Source: Eutrophocola sp963925675
Lineage (GTDB): Bacteria; Pseudomonadota; Gammaproteobacteria; Pseudomonadales; Pseudohongiellaceae
NCBI GenBank assembly: GCA_963925675.1
Contig: CAWUSW010000032.1
Span: 1-29,441 of the forward strand
Length of the DNA: 29,441 bases
Reading direction: 5' to 3'
Every line of letters begins with the position of its first letter. Within the stretch, counting starts at the first letter, position 1. Shown piece by piece: positions 22,940 to 29,441 of this stretch. The notes beneath the pieces are model-generated. The model did no database searches. It was given only the letters and a program-made list of their open reading frames with translations, and was not told where the DNA came from. The translations under genes and the position numbers were made by a program.

Positions 22940-23464
22940 ATGTCACGTTATCGCCCCCCCGCCAAACCCATGTCAGCCTATATCACTCCCGAGGGGCAAA
23001 AGGCACTCAAGGAAGAACTGCATTTTCTCTGGAAAGTAGAACGCCCCCAGGTCACTGCGCAAGTATCCGCTGCTGCGGCGCTTGGTGATCGCTCGGAAAA
23101 TGCCGAATACATCTATGGTAAAAAACGCCTGCGTGAAATCGACAGCCGTGTACGTTTCCTGCGCAAGCGTCTGGAAAATCTAAAGGTTGTCGAACAGCTC
23201 CCCACAGACATCAACAAGGTTTATTTTGGCGCCTGGGTGGAACTCTACAAGGATGGTGGTGATACGGTGAAATATCGCCTGGTAGGCCCGGATGAACTGG
23301 ATCCGGCAAAAAACTATATCAGTATGGATTCTGTTCTGGGCAAGGCCTTGATGGGAAAAAGTCTGGATGAAGAAGTGACTGTGGAAACCCCTTCTGGAAT
23401 TCATCAATATGAAATTATGGCAATTGCCTATAGCGGTCCTGATACTGGATCAAAGGCAAGCTGA
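22940..23464 (+). CDS. greB: transcription elongation factor GreB
   Basis: A 174-residue protein from the ATG at 22940, just after the dinB stop; the frame open to 22916 overlaps dinB and starts with TTG. YITPEGQKALKEELHFLW opens the N-terminal coiled coil, and AALGDRSENAEYIYGKKRLR is the conserved loop region whose acidic residues (D, E) reach into RNA polymerase to stimulate cleavage of backtracked RNA. The C-terminal FKBP-like part has LVGPDELDP and DSVLGKALMGKSLDEEV. The basic patch (LREIDSRVRFLRKRL) fits GreB rather than GreA. Confidence 0.95.
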   Translation: MSRYRPPAKPMSAYITPEGQKALKEELHFLWKVERPQVTAQVSAAAALGDRSENAEYIYGKKRLREIDSRVRFLRKRLENLKVVEQLPTDINKVYFGAWVELYKDGGDTVKYRLVGPDELDPAKNYISMDSVLGKALMGKSLDEEVTVETPSGIHQYEIMAIAYSGPDTGSKAS

Positions 23465-24453
23465 TGCTGAACGTCTCGGTTATTGGTTATCGCAAAGTGC
23501 TCGGCACCAGTATTACCATTCCTATTGAAATGTTGAATGCCGCTGACCTTATCAATCGCATCGATGGTAAGAGTAAAGACCGATTGTTCATGCAACTGGT
23601 AAGTATGGATGGCAGCAATATCAAACTCAATGCAGGACTGGAACTGGTTTGTAACAAGTCTCTGGCAGATATTAAAAACACCGACATGATTATCCTGCCG
23701 GCCTTGTGGGGGAATCCTCTTGGCGTAGTCAAACAATATCCAGAACTGATTGAATGGCTCAGGGAGCAGCAGCGTAAAGACACCATCATTTGTGCTGCTG
23801 GAACCGGCAGCTATTTTCTCGCAGAAGCCGGATTACTCAATAATAAGGTAGCTACCACGCACTGGCATTATTTTGACCAATTCAGTCACACTTATCCCGA
23901 CGTGCATTTGCAGCGCGATCGATTTATAACCAAGGCCGGAAATATTTATTGTGCAGGCAGCGTAAATTCCATACGCGATGTGATGTTACATTTCATTGAA
24001 AACTATTTTTCCCAGCCTGTTGCCGATCAGGTATCGCGTCACTTTACCCATGAAATAAAAAGGTCCTACACTTCCAGTTTTCTAAAAAATTCGCCGCAAA
24101 ATTATCATGATGATGAGAACATAATAGAAATACAGGAATGGATGCACAGCTGTTACAACGATGAAATTACTCTTGAATCACTTTCAGAAAAATTCAGCAT
24201 AAGTATCCGCTCGCTGAACAGGCGTTTCAAACAGGCAACAGAAAAATCTCCAATGCAGTACCTTCAGCAGGTTCGTATAGAAAATGCCCAGGAACTTCTC
24301 AAGACAAGCAATTTGAGTATTGCAGAGGTGGCCTACAGTGTGGGCTATCCGGACAACAGTTATTTTTCTGCCCTGTTTCGCAAAGCCATCTCGGTTTCTC
24401 CAAAAGAATACCGAAACCTGGTACGCAAAAAATTATTCAAAGTGAATACCTGA
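23464..24453 (+). CDS. GlxA-like transcriptional regulator: DJ-1/PfpI domain plus AraC helix-turn-helix
   Basis: A 329-residue protein. Residues 1-190 form a DJ-1/PfpI-like sensor domain (MIILPALWGNP, IICAAGTGSYFLAEAGLL with a cysteine at the nucleophile-elbow region, then ATTHWHYFDQF). Residues about 228-325 are two AraC helix-turn-helix motifs (LSEKFSISIRSLNRRFKQAT, and SIAEVAYSVGYPDNSYFSAL followed by FRKAISVSPKEYR). The ATG overlaps the greB stop by one base (TGATG), so it is translated in one unit with dinB-greB, an unusual partner set. The ligand is unknown; the family includes regulators of choline, carnitine and arginine catabolism. Confidence 0.92.
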   Translation: MLNVSVIGYRKVLGTSITIPIEMLNAADLINRIDGKSKDRLFMQLVSMDGSNIKLNAGLELVCNKSLADIKNTDMIILPALWGNPLGVVKQYPELIEWLREQQRKDTIICAAGTGSYFLAEAGLLNNKVATTHWHYFDQFSHTYPDVHLQRDRFITKAGNIYCAGSVNSIRDVMLHFIENYFSQPVADQVSRHFTHEIKRSYTSSFLKNSPQNYHDDENIIEIQEWMHSCYNDEITLESLSEKFSISIRSLNRRFKQATEKSPMQYLQQVRIENAQELLKTSNLSIAEVAYSVGYPDNSYFSALFRKAISVSPKEYRNLVRKKLFKVNT

Positions 24454-24470
24454 AAATTATTTTTTATAGA

Positions 24471-24503
24471 AAAAAAACACGGGCTGATGGCCCGTGTTTT
24501 TTT
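24471..24503. terminator. bidirectional rho-independent terminator
   Basis: A perfect 14-bp stem (seven A then CACGGGC, paired with GCCCGTG then seven T) around a 5-nt loop. T-runs are present on both strands. It serves the regulator gene (plus, ends 24453) and the HPF/RaiA gene (minus, ends 24528). Confidence 0.93.
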
Positions 24504-24527
24504 AAGTTACTTATCAGGTTTTATACT

Positions 24528-24992
24528 TTATTGATTGGCGGCTTCACTTTCCTGATACTCATCGACACTTACTATGTCCGCTATGTCCGCTATATCATCA
24601 ATATCAGAGATATCTTCGACTTCAGGAACTGCTGCAAGCTCACTTAGTTTGGTGCTGATACGGGTCTGCCGTCTTTCCTTTCCGTTAATGTCCTTGATTT
24701 GTCGTTCAACGGCATCAAATGTATCTCGTATCGCCACATAAATATCTTCATGAGCATGCTTGTCGTGTTGATCGTGATTTACGACAATATCGTGGTTCGG
24801 CATAAAGGCTTCTACACCCACATGGTAAACTTTGCCTTTGTGGTGATTATTGTGGGGAGATTCTACGGTTACCCTTAAACTCTGAATCTGATCGCTGAAT
24901 CTTGCCAGCTTTTCTGCTCTTTTCTGGACCGCTTCTTCAACGGCTTGGGAGTGGTCAATACCTCTAAATACTACTTGTGTATCATTTATCAT
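24528..24992 (-). CDS. HPF/RaiA-family ribosome-associated protein with acidic tail
   Basis: A 154-residue protein with GGAG nine bases before its ATG. The first 110 residues are an HPF/RaiA (sigma-54 modulation) fold: QVVFRGIDHSQAVEEAVQKR, ARFSDQIQSLRVTVESP, GKVYHVGVEAF and HEDIYVAIRDTFDAVERQIK. Members bind the 30S subunit and promote ribosome hibernation. The tail (about 118-154) is strongly acidic with a short repeat (DIDDIADIADIVS) that comes from a 9-bp DNA repeat, and it is not the dimerising C-terminal domain of long HPF. The histidine-rich loop (HNNHHKG and NHDQHDKHAHED) is also unusual. It could be a specialised paralogue. Confidence 0.88.
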   Translation of the reverse strand: MINDTQVVFRGIDHSQAVEEAVQKRAEKLARFSDQIQSLRVTVESPHNNHHKGKVYHVGVEAFMPNHDIVVNHDQHDKHAHEDIYVAIRDTFDAVERQIKDINGKERRQTRISTKLSELAAVPEVEDISDIDDIADIADIVSVDEYQESEAANQ

Positions 24993-25440
24993 ACATGCGA
25001 CTCCTGCTTGCGTGACTAACGTTTAAACGCTATCAATAACGCAATGGCGCTCACTTGAGTATACGGAACTAAAGCCTTATGCCTTGTATTTCCTGCATTA
25101 AAGCCTGCATTCTTATCCATATTGAAGCGGCTACTATTGCGTATTTATTTAATCACAAGCTGAAAATTTTATTCATCAATTAATCAGCTTGCCCAATCCA
25201 TACTACTCTGTATGAGGGTGCTGTCAACGATTTTCAAGAACAAGAAAACGACGTAATAAATATAGTTATTATCCCTTGTTCCTGGTTTTTTTTTTGCTTG
25301 TTTTTGCCTGAAGGGCATGATTTAAATGGCGAAGTTGAGTAGTACAGTTTTCCTTTACTGACTCCTTTTTTAACCCTCACCATTGTGATTTTTCTGCATT
25401 GATTCGCCAAGTTTCTCTGCGATCTATTCTCATCTACTGA
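24993..25440. other. 448-nt intergenic region, no supported gene
   Basis: Upstream region of the HPF/RaiA gene. It holds the palindrome ACGTTTAAACG-like site near 25019-25029, an 8-bp inverted repeat CAAGCTGA / TCAGCTTG (25156-25163, 25184-25191), and a hairpin followed by ten T (25238-25295). No coding frame with a ribosome site was found. A plus-strand small RNA is possible. Confidence 0.5.
25238..25295 (+). terminator. possible rho-independent terminator on the plus strand
   Basis: An outer stem GAACAAG (25238-25244) / CTTGTTC (25275-25281), an inner stem TAATAA (25254-25259) / TTATTA (25266-25271), then CTGG and ten T (25286-25295). The stems are AT-rich and interrupted, so it is weaker than the one at 24471. 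No plus-strand gene ends here, so it would end an unannotated transcript. Confidence 0.4.
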
Positions 25441-25977
25441 TCATTGAGCAGTGTACTTCCAATGCCAGGGTTCGTAGCATACTCCAGACGAATTGTCCCT
25501 GGGGAAACTCAGAGTGAAACCAAATTCCTGTGCATGCTGACACAACCAGTCAAAGGCAGGACTGTTTTCAAATTCCTCTTCCAGGGGTTCATAACCAGGA
25601 CTTGTTATATCCAATGCACAGCCACTGTGATGCTCGCTATACCCTGGTGCTGCATTCACTTTTAAAATATTTTTGATGTCCTGCCCTGCATCCAGTTTTC
25701 TTTGTAACAAATCTTTCTGGTATTGGGCACTGCGATAAGCTGACACTATCTGCAGTATCACCCCCTCTTTCAACGCACTTGCCTGCATCTTCTGCCAACA
25801 GGAATATGCCACTTTCTCCAGATATGGCTGTCGTCCAAATACATCTATTTCTGTTGCTACCAGCAACTGGCAGTCCGGCTGGTACTCCAGACCACATGAG
25901 ACCGCATAGGATTCCGGTATGCCCAGCGCCTGATGCATGGCTTGTATGTCGGCACTTGTTGAGGACTGCTTGGTCAT
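25441..25977 (-). CDS. VanY-like (peptidase M15B) carboxypeptidase, apparently cytoplasmic
   Basis: A 178-residue protein from the ATG at 25977 (a longer frame begins with TTG at 26010). LQIVSAYRSAQYQKDLLQRK is the SxYRS block, GYSEHHSGCALDITSPG gives the SxHxxGxAxD zinc ligands, and CYEPWHWKYT gives the catalytic ExxWHW. These define LAS-type D,D- or L,D-carboxypeptidases of peptidoglycan. No signal peptide or membrane anchor is visible, which points to a cytoplasmic role such as trimming recycled muropeptides, or to export by another route. The residues before the catalytic domain are long enough that a missed start is unlikely to add a signal peptide. Confidence 0.9.
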   Translation of the reverse strand: MTKQSSTSADIQAMHQALGIPESYAVSCGLEYQPDCQLLVATEIDVFGRQPYLEKVAYSCWQKMQASALKEGVILQIVSAYRSAQYQKDLLQRKLDAGQDIKNILKVNAAPGYSEHHSGCALDITSPGYEPLEEEFENSPAFDWLCQHAQEFGFTLSFPRDNSSGVCYEPWHWKYTAQ

Positions 25978-26190
25978 TGCTCGCTGCTGCTTGTAATTAA
26001 ATTCTGGCAATAATTATCTGAGTGAGAGTGTATTGAAGTAAGTACCTGGCGTCACATATTTTGCTAAAAAACCCTGTATGGCCGAAATATTATATTTTAT
26101 GTCTTAAATACCACATATTATTTTTGGATTGGCTATTATGATATCGGTAATACTTATCCAACATATTGATTTCAAGGAAAAAGTCTGAAA

Positions 26191-28101
26191 ATGACGCATT
26201 TACCCGTAATTACCGCTATGGGCGGCGTAAGCCCTGCAGGCAGGAGCGCATTTCACTATGGTTACAGACGACTGGTATTTGATAAATTACCTGCCGACAA
26301 AGCCAATCAGACACTACTGAATATCGCCGTTCTCACCGGACAAATTCGTTATAACGGCAATCATTGGGAAGATCAGGCTGAGCAAGCCCTTGAACTGGAT
26401 AGCTGGCTAAGTCAAAACAAACAGGCTCTGCTTGATGCCACCTTGATTCGCAAGCTTGAGTCAAACCTTTATGATCCTGCCAGACAACGTCAGCATAATC
26501 TTACCCGCCTGGCACCTTCTGATGACCAGGAAACCATGTCCTTCATACTGAAGAAACGTCATCTGCCAAAACATATCCCCGAAAACTGGCAGGTCACTGA
26601 AGGCGAAGGCCCCAACCTGCATGTCACTGTGAACGGTCCCGTTGATGTCATGCTGGAGGATTTCCACAGTAGCCCGGTAAATTATGCCGGACAGCTACCC
26701 AGTGGTTTCGACCCCGCTGAACTTTATCCCTCGCGCAACCATCCGCGCGGTTTGCAGATGACCATTTATGGCATTTCCGATGCACTGTATGCCATGGGCA
26801 TGGACTGGGAGGTAATTCGCCAGAAGGTTTCTCCAGAACAAATTGGTATCTATGCCTGCAGCAGCATGAGCCAGCTGGATTACAACGGCAATGGCGGCAT
26901 GCTCCAGGCGCGCTTGCTTGGTAAAAAAGTGACCTCTAAACAACTGCCGCTGGGCTTTGCAGATATGCCGGCTGATTTTATTAATGCCTATGTACTGGGC
27001 AATGTTGGCAATACCGGCACCAGCCTGGGTGCCTGTGCAACCTTCCATTACAACCTGTCCCAGGCGGTACGCGATATTCAAAATGGAACCCACCGCGTGG
27101 TTATTGTTGGCGGCAGTGAAGCGCCTATTTTGCCGGAAATCATCGAAGCCTTTTCAACCATGGGCGCCATTGCCAATGATGAGGTTTTGCAGGCTCTGGA
27201 TGGGGGAGCATCTCCCGACTACCGCAGAGCTTGCCGCCCCTTTGGTGAAAACATTGGCTTTACTTTAGGTGAGTCCTGCCAGTTTTTTGTGCTGATGGAC
27301 GATGCCCTGGCCATGGAACTGGGAGCCTCGATTTATGGCTCGGTGAATGATGTGTTTGTGAATGCCGACGGTTTCAAGAAATCCATTGCCAGCCCTGGCG
27401 TAGGTAATTACCTGACTGTTGCACGGGCGGCCGCAGCAACGCGCGCCGTACTTGGCGAAGAAAGTCTGCGCACACGCACTTTTATCCAGGCCCATGGCAC
27501 CGGCACTCCGCAGAATCGTGTTACAGAGTCCGCTATTCTGGCTGAGATGGCGAAACATTTTGGCGCCAGTAACTGGAAGATCTCGGCAATAAAATCCTAC
27601 CTTGGCCACTCACTGGGTGTTGCTGGTGCGGATCAATTAGCCAGCAGTTTAGGCATCTGGCAATACGGCATTCTGCCTGGCATTCTGACAACACAAAAGA
27701 TTGCCGATGATGTCAATCAGGACGGCCTGGAATTTCTGCTTGAGCATCAGGACGTTGGCACAGAGGCAATGGATTCAATTTTGCTGAATGCCAAAGGCTT
27801 CGGTGGCAACAACGCCACTGCTGCTATTTTCTCGCCTGCAGTTACCAAAAAAATGCTGGAAAAACGTCATGGCAAAAAAGCCATGAGCGCCTGGCAAGTC
27901 GCGAATGAAACTACTGAAGAGAACGCTCGACAATACGAAGCACAAACCAATTTACAGCCAATCCAGCCGGTCTACCATTTTGATAATGATGTGCGTGGTG
28001 GCAGTGATGTGTCCTTTGACAAGGATGGACTGACGCTGCGCGGCTACGGACAGAAAGTTTCTCTGGATCTGCCGAATAAATATTCCGACATGTGTGAGTA
28101 A
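26191..28101 (+). CDS. fabY: FabY-type beta-ketoacyl-ACP synthase
   Basis: A 636-residue ketosynthase, far longer than FabB/FabF (about 410) but the length of Pseudomonas aeruginosa FabY, which condenses acetyl-CoA with malonyl-ACP to start fatty acid synthesis. The catalytic triad is Cys282 (GTSLGACATFHYN), His434 (IQAHGTGTPQNR) and His472 (SAIKSYLGHSLGVAGADQ, with Lys467). GFGGNNAT is the C-terminal glycine loop. The N-terminal extension of about 190 residues and the tail after 560 are typical of this subgroup. It is monocistronic and ends 25 nt from a convergent gene. AAGGA lies upstream of the ATG. Confidence 0.92.
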   Translation: MTHLPVITAMGGVSPAGRSAFHYGYRRLVFDKLPADKANQTLLNIAVLTGQIRYNGNHWEDQAEQALELDSWLSQNKQALLDATLIRKLESNLYDPARQRQHNLTRLAPSDDQETMSFILKKRHLPKHIPENWQVTEGEGPNLHVTVNGPVDVMLEDFHSSPVNYAGQLPSGFDPAELYPSRNHPRGLQMTIYGISDALYAMGMDWEVIRQKVSPEQIGIYACSSMSQLDYNGNGGMLQARLLGKKVTSKQLPLGFADMPADFINAYVLGNVGNTGTSLGACATFHYNLSQAVRDIQNGTHRVVIVGGSEAPILPEIIEAFSTMGAIANDEVLQALDGGASPDYRRACRPFGENIGFTLGESCQFFVLMDDALAMELGASIYGSVNDVFVNADGFKKSIASPGVGNYLTVARAAAATRAVLGEESLRTRTFIQAHGTGTPQNRVTESAILAEMAKHFGASNWKISAIKSYLGHSLGVAGADQLASSLGIWQYGILPGILTTQKIADDVNQDGLEFLLEHQDVGTEAMDSILLNAKGFGGNNATAAIFSPAVTKKMLEKRHGKKAMSAWQVANETTEENARQYEAQTNLQPIQPVYHFDNDVRGGSDVSFDKDGLTLRGYGQKVSLDLPNKYSDMCE

Positions 28102-28126
28102 GTCTCGCCTTCGGTATCCAGGCCAA

Positions 28127-28420
28127 CTAATTTATTGAACCACTGGCTACTACAGGCTGTTGCCACCAGTTGAAATCTTTACCTACGTTTTCCGCAAGCC
28201 CACCCAGTAAAGGTTGAACCTGGCTATCATCGAGTATTATCTCTACCTGCAAACGTTTGCGGCGCCCGCTCACTTGCTCAGACACGGATAAATCGTCATG
28301 GTCACCATGGCCACTCACCGGATAAGAGGTGAATCCACTTACGCCATCAAGGGACAATAGATAATCAACCAGATCTTCTTCCAGATCAGGATTGGTGTTG
28401 AGTGTCAGGATTGTTTGCAT
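28127..28420 (-). CDS. DUF3240 family protein
   Basis: A 97-residue protein with AGAGGAA before its ATG. TLNTNPDLEEDLVDYLLSLD, then GFTSYPVSGHGDHDDLSVSEQVSGRR and a VEIILDD strand followed by VQPLLGGLAE are the DUF3240 pattern, a small ferredoxin-like (PII-like) fold. In many proteobacteria DUF3240 genes follow or lie beside CzcA/CusA pumps, as here (downstream of the pump gene on the same strand would be expected; here it lies upstream in the transcription sense). The His/Asp-rich loop could sense metal. Role in efflux is inference. Confidence 0.85.
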   Translation of the reverse strand: MQTILTLNTNPDLEEDLVDYLLSLDGVSGFTSYPVSGHGDHDDLSVSEQVSGRRKRLQVEIILDDSQVQPLLGGLAENVGKDFNWWQQPVVASGSIN

Positions 28421-28448
28421 GTTAATAAATTCCTCTAAATCAGGTCAG

Positions 28449-28641
28449 GCTCAAGGCTTAAGGCTCAAGGCTCAAGGCTTAAGACTCAAGCGGGCGAACT
28501 TCGTTCGCCATGTCGGATAACGCTACGCTTTTCCGACTTATAACTTTTAGCTTTTATCTTTTATCTTTTATCTTTTATCTTTTATCTTTTATCTTTTATC
28601 TTTTATCTTTTAGCTTTTAGCTATTAGCTATTAGCTATTCA
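28449..28641. repeat. heptamer-bracketed intergenic element 4
   Basis: The left arm (28449-28490) has six units (GCTCAAG/GCTTAAG, last ACTCAAG). The right arm (28537-28641) has 15 units of opposite sense: CTTATAA, CTTTTAG, eight exact CTTTTAT (28551-28606), two CTTTTAG, two CTATTAG and CTATTCA, whose end contains the stop codon of the pump gene. The 46-nt interior has two hairpins: GGCGAAC-TTC-GTTCGCC (28493-28509) and GTCGGA/TCCGAC (28512-28537). Confidence 0.92.
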
Positions 28642-29441
28642 CGCCAGTGAATCCCCATGAAACCGTCGATAAATAATCGGCAACAAAAACAAGGTCAGCA
28701 AAGTGGAGCTGATTAATCCGCCAATCACTACAATGGCCAGGGGTTTTTGAATTTCCGAGCCGGGTCCCGTTGCCAGAAGTAGCGGCACCAGTCCAATGGC
28801 ACAAATGGAAGCCGTCATCATCACCGGGCGCAAGCGCCGCAATGCACCTTCACGCACCACCCGCGAAATCTCCAGTCCCCTGGAGACCAGATAATTAAAA
28901 TGGGACATCATCACCACGCCATTTAAAACGGCAATACCGAGCAAGGCGATAAAGCCAACCGAGGCAGGTACTGAAATAAACTCACCCGTCAGCCAAAGTG
29001 CAATAAGGCCACCAGTGAGCGCAAAAGGTATATTCGAAAGAATAATCAGGGTTTGCTTTACGGACCTGAATGTTAAAAACAGAATGAAGGCTATAAGCGC
29101 AAGGGCAACGGGCACCACCAGTGCTAATCTCGCCGCAGCCCTCTGCTGGTTTTCAAACTCACCGCCCCATTCCAGGTTGTAACTTTCTGGCAAATCCACA
29201 GTATCGGCAATGACCTGCCTACCCTCTTCAACAAAACCCACCAGGTCGCGGCCTTCCACATTGGTGCGTACTACTGCAAAGCGCCTGCCGGATTCCCTGG
29301 AAATACTGACCGGACCTTCCACCCGATTAATGGAAGCAATTTCTGAAAGAGGAACAACGCCGCCATCAGGCAGGTTGATCAAATTATTGCGCATCAGCTC
29401 CAGCCCATCACCTTCCATAGCGGTAAAACGTAACATCAATG
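28639..29441 (-). CDS. CzcA/CusA family heavy-metal RND efflux pump, C-terminal part (5' end outside window)
   Basis: About 267 residues are visible to the right edge, the last quarter of a protein usually over 1000 long. A porter-domain part (LPDGGVVPLSEIASINRVEG, RFAVVRTNVEGRDLVGFV and EWGGEFENQQRAAARLALVV) leads into five membrane spans, among them FVALLGIAVLNGVVMM-like (VGFIALLGIAVLNGVVMMSH) and RLRPVMMTASICAIGLVPLL, both hallmarks of the HAE-1/HME branch; the latter favours heavy-metal pumps. It exports divalent or monovalent metal ions through a tripartite complex. The substrate cannot be set because the metal-site spans lie outside the window. Its 3' end overlaps repeat element 4. Confidence 0.92.
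   Translation of the reverse strand, partial: LMLRFTAMEGDGLELMRNNLINLPDGGVVPLSEIASINRVEGPVSISRESGRRFAVVRTNVEGRDLVGFVEEGRQVIADTVDLPESYNLEWGGEFENQQRAAARLALVVPVALALIAFILFLTFRSVKQTLIILSNIPFALTGGLIALWLTGEFISVPASVGFIALLGIAVLNGVVMMSHFNYLVSRGLEISRVVREGALRRLRPVMMTASICAIGLVPLLLATGPGSEIQKPLAIVVIGGLISSTLLTLFLLPIIYRRFHGDSLA

Noticed and set aside
25978..26190. Extra gene between the carboxypeptidase and fabY
   Set aside because: The 213 nt are AT-rich and divergent-promoter-like; no open frame of useful length or ribosome site.

Overview
The window looks like a chromosomal piece of a heterotrophic gammaproteobacterium, probably marine. The evidence is a FabY-type long ketoacyl synthase, GreB, DinB, an HPF/RaiA protein, a CzcA/CusA pump with a DUF3240 partner, and DUF6152/DUF5916 secreted proteins. 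Base composition looks balanced by eye and coding density is high. I see no rRNA, tRNA, CRISPR array, phage genes or intact insertion sequence. Species is not assignable from what I can see.

Region 1 (1-3869, minus strand) is a run of six exported proteins, apparently one transcription unit. A small secreted protein, a DUF6152 module and an uncharacterised 'GHWEGDTL' module each occur twice: once with the last two fused (2307-3434) and once as separate adjacent genes (1810-2208 and 904-1770). A DUF5916-like protein follows and runs off the left edge. Region 2 (4082-5326) is an umuC without an adjacent umuD.

Region 3 (5565-10043) holds a lactonase-like metallo-hydrolase, a 3-hydroxyisobutyrate-dehydrogenase-type oxidoreductase, a carboxymuconolactone-decarboxylase-family protein, a divergent SDR dehydrogenase and a LivK-type binding protein. 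Region 4 (10044-13225) has REP-like repeats, a complete-looking micro-gene for a 26-residue peptide, a SulP anion transporter, and the 3' remnant of a sulfide:quinone oxidoreductase gene that carries the sulP ribosome-binding site. Region 5 (13226-19603) has two SnoaL-like proteins around a LivH / LivM-LivG fusion / LivF ABC transporter, a small membrane protein and a PYROXD2/CrtI-like FAD oxidoreductase. Regions 3 and 5 together look like an uptake and catabolism locus for an unknown organic substrate; this is inference.

Region 6 (19600-24992) holds housekeeping and stress genes: an uncharacterised membrane protein, DUF2490, FmdB zinc ribbon, dinB-greB-GlxA-like regulator, and a ribosome-associated HPF/RaiA protein. 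Region 7 (25441-29441) holds a VanY-like carboxypeptidase, fabY, DUF3240 and the C-terminal part of a heavy-metal RND pump.

The most unusual structure is in the gaps. Four intergenic segments (5333-5558, 8598-8828, 18963-19147, 28449-28641) are bracketed by degenerate 7-bp tandem arrays in opposite orientation, and an 8-bp array at 3863-3895 contains the start codon of the first gene of region 1. REP-like palindromes (5482-5507, 10165-10309) and a 74-bp near-perfect inverted repeat (7735-7808) add to this repeat load.
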